NCBI RefSeq assembly: GCF_001552135.1
Contig: NZ_BCQP01000016.1
Span: forward strand, 124,001-188,000
Source of the DNA: Actinomadura chibensis NBRC 106107
GTDB lineage: Bacteria; Actinomycetota; Actinomycetes; Streptosporangiales; Streptosporangiaceae
Length of the DNA: 64,000 bases
Reading direction: 5' to 3'
Position 1 is the first letter of the stretch, and each line of letters opens with the position of its first letter. Below are positions 59,321 through 64,000 of this stretch, one piece after another. Both the position numbers and the translations under genes were made by a program. A model generated the notes under the pieces. It ran no database searches. It was not told the DNA's origin and was given only the letters and a program-made list of their open reading frames with translations.

Positions 59321-59399
59321 TTCGCGTATTCACATGATCACGCGCGGTCCGTGTCAGGCTGTGCGTGTCCTCCGGTCCGCGCCGCGCCGTCCGACGGTG

Positions 59400-59424
59400 G
59401 CGGGGGCGGCGCGGCCGCCCCCGC
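59400..59424. promoter_or_regulatory. 11-bp hairpin just upstream of a secreted-protein start
   Basis: GCGGGGGCGGC and GCCGCCCCCGC pair perfectly with a three-base loop. The hairpin ends 16 bases before the ATG at 59441 and just before its GGGAG, so it would sit at the edge of the ribosome footprint. It could tune translation. Confidence 0.4.
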
Positions 59425-59440
59425 GACGCCGGGAGATCCG

Positions 59441-60433
59441 ATGAAGACGCCTCTCGCCGCGGTCGCCGCCGCGGCCGCCCTCGGCGGTGCCCTCACCGGG
59501 TACCTCCTCGCCCCCTCGGCCGGCGACGCCGCCGCCCGTCCCGCCGCCGCCCCGATCGTGTACCCGAGCGGCACCCTGCACGTCGCGCTGAACATGCCCG
59601 CCGGGGACCGCGCCAAGGCGGCCGCGCTCGGCTACAACCTGTTCGACACCGAGCCGGACGAGGGCGACATCGCGTCCCTGCCGAAGGGCGGGCGTGCTCT
59701 GATCTGGGTCGGCAACACCACCTGCGGCCCCTTCGCGCCGGACGAGGTGTCGGAGTTCGCCGGGCTGGTGAAGCGGTTCGCGGGCGACGACCGGGTCTAC
59801 GGCTGGTACCTGTCCGACGAGCCGAACCCGGCCGAGTGCCCCGACGTCGTCGGAAAGATCCGCGAGCGCGCCGACGCCGTCCACCGGTACGCGCCCCGGC
59901 AGAAGGCGTTCGCGTCGCTCACCGACTGGGAGATGGAGCCGCTGAAGCCGTCGGCGTCCCATCTCGACCTCGTCGGGCTCGACCCCTACCCGTGCCGGGC
60001 CGAGGGGGGCCGCTGCGACCTGTCGGCGATCGACCGGATGCTCGGGCAGGCGCGCCGCGCCGAGATCCCGAGCCGGATGGTCGTCCCGGTGTTTCAGACG
60101 TTCGGGCAGAGCTGCAACGCGGGCGACCACAACTGGCGGCTCCCGGCCGCCGCGGAGATGCGGAGCATGCTCGCGCGCTGGGACCGGTTCGTCCCCCGGC
60201 CCGCGTTCGACATCAGCTACTCGTGGGGACGGCAGGACGCCTGGGCCTGCCCGTCCCTCGCCGACGCGGACGGCCGCAACGGCATGCCCGACCTGCACGG
60301 CGTCATGAAGCGGCACAACACGCGCCGGGACGGCCCCGGCCTGCCCGCGCGCCGGCCGAAGCCCGCGACGTCGGCCGGGCCGGAGTCGCCGCCGTCGACG
60401 CCGCCGCCGAGCGGGTGCCCGCGGGTGCCCTAG
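59441..60433 (+). CDS. Secreted glycosidase-like TIM-barrel protein
   Basis: A 330-residue exported protein. The signal peptide is MKTPLAAVAAAAALGG...AGDAAARPA, and the catalytic-type domain includes ALNMPAG, LIWVGNTTCGPFAP, VYGWYLSDEPNPAEC (acidic pair in a barrel strand), DLVGLDPYPC, PVFQTFGQSC and FDISYSWGRQDAW. The layout suggests a GH-like barrel with several disulfides. A Pro/Ser-rich tail ends it. No family could be named. GGGAG precedes the ATG; the longer frame lacks a signal peptide at its start. It is convergent with the MFS gene. Confidence 0.75.
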   Translation: MKTPLAAVAAAAALGGALTGYLLAPSAGDAAARPAAAPIVYPSGTLHVALNMPAGDRAKAAALGYNLFDTEPDEGDIASLPKGGRALIWVGNTTCGPFAPDEVSEFAGLVKRFAGDDRVYGWYLSDEPNPAECPDVVGKIRERADAVHRYAPRQKAFASLTDWEMEPLKPSASHLDLVGLDPYPCRAEGGRCDLSAIDRMLGQARRAEIPSRMVVPVFQTFGQSCNAGDHNWRLPAAAEMRSMLARWDRFVPRPAFDISYSWGRQDAWACPSLADADGRNGMPDLHGVMKRHNTRRDGPGLPARRPKPATSAGPESPPSTPPPSGCPRVP

Positions 60434-60444
60434 GCCGCCCGCGG

Positions 60445-62157
60445 TCAGGCGGCGCCGGGTGAGGCGTTCTGCAGGGCGGGCTCGTCCCGGACGTCGTCGC
60501 CGTGCACGTAGCGGCGGCCGCGCATCAGCGACACCAGCGCCGCCACCAGCGACATCGCGATCGCCATGCTGAACACGATCACGAGTCCCTGGTGGAACGG
60601 CTCGGAGATCAGGTTCGGGAAGTACGAGCGTCCGGTGAGGGTGTGCAGGTCGTCCGGCGCGAGCCCGCCGAGCACCCCGAACGGCGAGAGGAGGTTCTGG
60701 ATCGGGTTGTAGCCGAGGAACGCGGCGAACAGCGTGCCGACCGGCGGCAGGTCCCCGACCTGCGCGGCGGGCCCGGCCGGGACGCCGTGCTCGGTCAGCC
60801 CCCGCGTCAGCGTCCGGGGCAGCGTGTTCGACAGGCCCGCGATCATCAGCGAGAAGAACACGCCGATCGACAACACCATGCCGGCGTTCATGAACGTGGC
60901 GCGCATCCCGGACGCGACGCCGCGCTGGTCCGCCGGCACCGAGTTCATGATCGCCGTGGTGTTCGGGGCGGCGAACAGCCCGGACCCGATCCCGTTGAGG
61001 AAGATCAGCAGCGCGAACGTCCCGTAGCCGAAGTCGGTGGGGATCACCAGCAGGCCGGCGAAGGCCAGCGCGGACAGCACGAGCCCGCCGGAGGCGAACG
61101 CCCGCGCCCCGTACCGGTCGGACAGGTGCCCGGAGATCGGCCCGGCGACGAGGAACCCGCAGGTGAGCGGCAGCAGGTAGATCCCGGCCCAGAGCGGGGT
61201 GTCCTCGAAGTCGTAGCCGTGCAGCGGCAGCCAGATGCCCTGCAGCCAGATGATCAGCATGAACTGCATCCCGCCGCGCGAGATCGCCGCGAGCAGCCCG
61301 GCGAGGTTCCCGGCCGCGAACGCGCGGATGCGGAACAGCCCGAGGTGGAACATCGGCTGCGCCACCTTCGTCTCGATCACGCAGAACGCGGCGAGGACGG
61401 CCACGCCGCCGATGATCCCGCCGAGCACCCAGGGGTTCGTCCAGCCCATGTCGTGGCCGCCGTAGGGCTGGATGCCGTAGGTGATCCCGGCGAGCAGCGC
61501 GGTCAGCCCGACGGCGAACGTCGCGTTGCCGAGCCAGTCGATCTTCGCGCCGACGGCCCTGGTCGCGGTCTCGTTGAGGCTGCGGTAGGCCCAGATCGTC
61601 CCGGCGATCCCGATCGGGGCCGAGGCGAAGAACACGAGCCGCCAGTTGACCTCGCTGAGCAGGCCGCCCGCGACGAGGCCGAGGAACGTTCCAGCGATGC
61701 CCGCGACCTGGTTGACGCCCATCGCCATGCCCCGCCGGTCCGCCGGGAAGGCGTCGGTGAGGATCGCGGCCGAGTTCGCCATCAGCATCGCGCCGCCGAC
61801 GCCCTCGAACACCCGCCAGCCGATGAGCCAGACCGCGCCCGCGCCGCCGTGCAGCGGGTCCAGCGCGAGGACGATCGTCCCGACCGTGAACACCGCGAAC
61901 CCGAGGTTGTACATCCGCACGCGCCCGAACATGTCGCCGAGCCGTCCGAGCGTCACGACCAGCACCGCCGAGACGAGCATGTAGCCCATCAGGATCCACA
62001 GCAGGTAGCTGACGTTGCCGGGTTCGAGCGGGTTGAGATGGATGCCGCGGAAGATCGCCGGCAGCGAGATGATCACGATCGAGGAGTTGACCGTTGCCAG
62101 CAGCATGCCCAGTGTCGTATTGCTCAGCGCGATCCACGGATAGTGCTTGGACGGCAC
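60445..62157 (-). CDS. MFS exporter, DHA2 (14-TM) family
   Basis: A 570-residue proton-driven exporter with fourteen hydrophobic helices. DHA2 motifs include LATVNSSIVIISLPAI in TM1 (motif D1), GRLGDMFGRVRMYNLGF (motif A), WRVFEGVGGAMLMAN (motif B) and VAGIAGTFLGLVAGGLL (motif C). A second motif A-like loop GHLSDRYGARAF occurs after TM8. It exports drugs or natural products. GTG with GGGAGGGG eight bases upstream. Its promoter lies in an unusually A/T-rich patch with a dyad. Confidence 0.92.
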   Translation of the reverse strand: MPSKHYPWIALSNTTLGMLLATVNSSIVIISLPAIFRGIHLNPLEPGNVSYLLWILMGYMLVSAVLVVTLGRLGDMFGRVRMYNLGFAVFTVGTIVLALDPLHGGAGAVWLIGWRVFEGVGGAMLMANSAAILTDAFPADRRGMAMGVNQVAGIAGTFLGLVAGGLLSEVNWRLVFFASAPIGIAGTIWAYRSLNETATRAVGAKIDWLGNATFAVGLTALLAGITYGIQPYGGHDMGWTNPWVLGGIIGGVAVLAAFCVIETKVAQPMFHLGLFRIRAFAAGNLAGLLAAISRGGMQFMLIIWLQGIWLPLHGYDFEDTPLWAGIYLLPLTCGFLVAGPISGHLSDRYGARAFASGGLVLSALAFAGLLVIPTDFGYGTFALLIFLNGIGSGLFAAPNTTAIMNSVPADQRGVASGMRATFMNAGMVLSIGVFFSLMIAGLSNTLPRTLTRGLTEHGVPAGPAAQVGDLPPVGTLFAAFLGYNPIQNLLSPFGVLGGLAPDDLHTLTGRSYFPNLISEPFHQGLVIVFSMAIAMSLVAALVSLMRGRRYVHGDDVRDEPALQNASPGAA

Positions 62158-62196
62158 GTCCCGAACCCCTCCCGGTCGTCGGGCAGATAGTTTCTT

Positions 62197-62217
62197 CCGC
62201 TAACTAATCATAAGCGG
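62197..62217. promoter_or_regulatory. Dyad in the MFS promoter region
   Basis: CCGCT (62197-62201) and AGCGG (62213-62217) flank the A/T-rich AACTAATCATA, the only such patch nearby. On the minus strand TATGAT (62212 to 62207) is a good -10 hexamer for the exporter gene. A TetR- or MarR-type repressor site is plausible; no regulator gene is adjacent. Confidence 0.4.
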
Positions 62218-62258
62218 ATGCCGACTCGCGAGGCGGGCGCCGGGGTGGCCGGAAAACG

Positions 62259-62299
62259 CGGAGGGCGCCTCCGCCCGCTTGGGACAGAGGCGCCCTCCG
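62259..62299 (-). terminator. Rho-independent terminator of the PEBP gene
   Basis: CGGAGGGCGCCTC and GAGGCGCCCTCCG form a perfect 13-base-pair stem. On the minus strand it follows the PEBP stop by 36 bases and is trailed by CGTTTTCC, a rare T run for this genome. Confidence 0.85.
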
Positions 62300-62335
62300 G
62301 CGCGTTCTCCGCGCGCTCTCAGGCGGCGCCGCGGC

Positions 62336-62953
62336 TCAGGACTCGCCGGAGACCTTGGTCGTCGCGATCGTCGCCTTGGCGATGACATCGGCCGCGGCAC
62401 GGGTCGTGGATTTGTCGTTCAGTTCGGTGAGCGTCGCGCGGTTGAGCGCGTAGAGGGTGAATTCGTAGGTGTTCACCGAAGAGGGCGAGCACGGCCCCTG
62501 ATATCCGAAGAGGCTCGCGCTTCCGCGGTAATAGACCTGCCGCGAGCCCTTCGGGACCGTCGGCTGGTAGACGTGCTCGACGTTCTGCGGGAGCGCGGCG
62601 ACGTCCGGCGGGATGTCGTAGATGATCCAGTGGAGCAGGGCGTTGTTGTCGAGGTCCCGCATGATGATCGCGTAGCTCTTCGCCTCGGCCGGTCCGCCAG
62701 ACCACGCGAACGGCGGCGACTCGTTCTTCTTGCCCGGATCGTTGTCGCCGCTGCTGGTGCACTCGTGCACCTTCGGGATCATCCCGCCGGGCGGGAAGGC
62801 GCTGCTCGTGATGGTGAACGCGGCCCGCTTCGGGGCCGCCGGCGCGGGCGCTGCGGGGTCCGGCGCGGCCGGCGCGGGCGCGGCGGCGGCCACCGGCGCG
62901 GCCGCGGCGCAGACGACGAGCAGGACGGATGAGACGGTTCGCTTGATGATCAC
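62336..62953 (-). CDS. Secreted YbhB/YbcL-family (PEBP) protein
   Basis: A 205-residue protein with a Sec signal peptide (SSVLLVVCAAAAPVAAAAPA) and an Ala/Pro-rich mature N-terminus. The phosphatidylethanolamine-binding-protein fold follows: FPPGGMIPKVHECTSSG, SPPFAWSGGPAEAKSYAIIMRDLD, LLHWIIYDIPPDV, FGYQGPCSPSS, NTYEFTLYAL. The DxxxxH-type ligand site (MRDLD then HWIIYD) is present. Ligand and role are unknown; secreted members are common in actinobacteria. GTG with AGGAG. Terminated by the hairpin at 62259-62299. Confidence 0.9.
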   Translation of the reverse strand: MIIKRTVSSVLLVVCAAAAPVAAAAPAPAAPDPAAPAPAAPKRAAFTITSSAFPPGGMIPKVHECTSSGDNDPGKKNESPPFAWSGGPAEAKSYAIIMRDLDNNALLHWIIYDIPPDVAALPQNVEHVYQPTVPKGSRQVYYRGSASLFGYQGPCSPSSVNTYEFTLYALNRATLTELNDKSTTRAAADVIAKATIATTKVSGES

Positions 62954-63125
62954 GGAGGGCTCCTAAGAATGGCAGTGATCCTGACGCCCCGCCCTTTTTC
63001 CTCGCCGTTGGCCGAAGTGTAGGAACCGGGGCCGGGGGCGGCCATCGCAAACCGTGCCGGATCGACCGCCCGCGTCGGCTGCGGTTTCCCGCCGGGGAAC
63101 GCGCGTCCTTGTCGGTCCCTGCCAA

Positions 63126-63142
63126 CCGGACGGCCGGTCCGG
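63126..63142. terminator. Weak hairpin after the beta-propeller-like gene
   Basis: CCGGAC and GTCCGG pair around a five-base loop, 28 bases beyond the stop of the minus-strand gene at 63170. It is a weak terminator candidate. The 216-base gap to the PEBP start holds no gene and must contain the PEBP promoter. Confidence 0.35.
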
Positions 63143-63169
63143 CGCGCTTCATTCAATGGGGGCGGGGCG

Positions 63170-64000
63170 TCAATGCGCGAACGCGGACCCGCATTGCCGT
63201 GGCCCGGCGTTCGCGGTCACCAGATCTCCGTCGACGACCCTGCCGAACGCGTCGATACCGCCGAGGCACGCGTATCGCGGCCGGTCCCCGGCGGCGGAGA
63301 GCGCGACGAAGTCGACCGAGCCCGCCTTGGTCTCGGTGGTGTGCGTCACGCGCATCGGCTTCCCCTCGGCGAACCCGAAGGTGACGACCCGCCCCGGCTC
63401 CTTCATGACCCCGTAGCCCGTGCGCCCGTCCTCGTCCATGACGGCGGCGGTGACGACTCCCGGGCCGTCCGGCTGGCGGAAGAGGACGCGGCCCGCCCGC
63501 AGGTCGGCGCCCTTCGCGCGGGTGTCGAGGGCGTACACGGTGGCGTCGGCGACGTCCCGCCCGATCCGGCCGAGGCCGCTCTCGAACTCCGGGGACGCGG
63601 TCGGCGGCACGTCGCTGACGGCGTATCCGAGCGTCCGGCCGTCGCCGGCCCAGACGATGTCGCCGAGGACGGCCGGGCCGGGAGTGCTCCACGTCCGGCG
63701 GCGCCCGGACCGGAGGTCGAGGACGGTCAGCGCGGCGCTCGGACGCGCGTCGCCGGCGCAGGGCGCGGTGGCGTAGGCGATCCGGTCGCCGTCCGGGCTG
63801 AGCGCCGGTCCGGCGACGCGCGCGGGCGTGCCGCCCCCGCCCACCGGCCTGAGGCCCGTCACCCGGCCGCCGCCGGTGAGCCGGAACCGGTAGAGGACGG
63901 ACTCGCACGGCGCGTCCCGCGTGGACACGACCACGAACGTGTTCCCCGGACCGGCGAGGATCTCCTCCGCCGCCCCGGCGGACGGGGACGGCCGCGCGAC
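63170..64000 (-). CDS. Beta-propeller-like protein (5' end missing)
   Basis: A frame open from its TGA at 63170-63172 to the window edge, giving about 276 residues. It reads AEEILAGPGNTFVVVSTRDAPC, then LYRFRLTGGGRVTGLRPVGG, PALSPDGDRIAYAT, LTVLDLRSGRRRTWSTPG and VLGDIVWAGDGRTLGYAVSD. The repeated SPDG/AGDGRTL strands are those of TolB/WD40-like propellers found in actinobacterial membrane-anchored proteins. The N-terminal anchor or signal, if any, lies outside. The GTG at 63934 is internal, since the reading frame and its pattern continue upstream. Confidence 0.7.
   Translation of the reverse strand, partial: VARPSPSAGAAEEILAGPGNTFVVVSTRDAPCESVLYRFRLTGGGRVTGLRPVGGGGTPARVAGPALSPDGDRIAYATAPCAGDARPSAALTVLDLRSGRRRTWSTPGPAVLGDIVWAGDGRTLGYAVSDVPPTASPEFESGLGRIGRDVADATVYALDTRAKGADLRAGRVLFRQPDGPGVVTAAVMDEDGRTGYGVMKEPGRVVTFGFAEGKPMRVTHTTETKAGSVDFVALSAAGDRPRYACLGGIDAFGRVVDGDLVTANAGPRQCGSAFAH

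Noticed and set aside
63170..63934. GTG at 63934 as the true start of the last gene
   Set aside because: The frame remains open with consistent codon use and propeller-type sequence up to the window edge, so the gene is truncated by the window.

Overview
The window is very GC-rich, with strong third-position G/C bias, frequent GTG starts, GGAGG-type ribosome binding sites and short or overlapping gene junctions. Together with a CvnABCD conservon, an F420-type LLM oxidoreductase, a SAV_915-family protein, a QcrB-type cytochrome b and a family A DNA polymerase without a recognisable proofreading motif, this points to a filamentous actinobacterium, most likely Actinomadura or a close relative in the Thermomonosporaceae. 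The genus is an inference. I saw no rRNA, tRNA, CRISPR array, transposase or integrase. The window looks like chromosomal DNA of the metabolic and accessory arm rather than a mobile island.

Layout. 1-3.5 kb: the tail of an unknown gene, then a membrane sulfatase/LTA-synthase-like enzyme and a GT39-type membrane glycosyltransferase, probably one cell-envelope operon. 3.5-12.5 kb: a 950-residue PcfJ-like protein, an AhpD-like protein, a phytoene-desaturase-type flavoprotein, a flavin monooxygenase coupled to inorganic pyrophosphatase, and an SDR divergent from its likely MmyB-like regulator. 12.5-17.7 kb: DNA polymerase I, an LLM oxidoreductase and a secreted M28 aminopeptidase, with a strong shared terminator. 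17.9-22 kb: the conservon cvnABCD. 22-24.9 kb: TetR and acyl-CoA dehydrogenase, then KdpE coupled to a small membrane protein in place of KdpD. 25.3-26.8 kb: a SAV_915 protein coupled to a shortened diaminopimelate decarboxylase.

27-42.3 kb is the most coherent accessory region. A minus-strand operon encodes an N-acyl-D-amino-acid deacylase, a complete sugar-type ABC importer, an aldehyde dehydrogenase and an AceE-like E1. The divergent plus-strand operon encodes an IclR regulator, a zinc-type D-serine dehydratase/D-threonine aldolase family enzyme, an aspartoacylase-like deacylase, an MBL hydrolase, an SDR and an L-threonine aldolase. Read together they look like uptake, deacylation and PLP-dependent breakdown of an N-acylated D-hydroxy-amino acid or amino-sugar acid. 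I find this the best candidate for an undescribed pathway.

42.3-64 kb holds a SnoaL-like protein, a glycosidase-like protein, a ferredoxin/NrfD electron-transfer pair without its catalytic subunit, DoxX, a degenerate hemerythrin, an ECF sigma factor with two coupled small partners, and an orphan qcrB with a CRP-like site. It continues with a TetR/DUF3291-like pair, a Crp/Fnr regulator, LysE, a double-DUF427 protein, an erythromycin-esterase homologue, AraC divergent from an exported intradiol dioxygenase, a DUF2637 protein with a duplicated C-terminal module, a secreted glycosidase-like protein, a 14-TM MFS exporter, a secreted PEBP protein and the 3' part of a beta-propeller-like gene.
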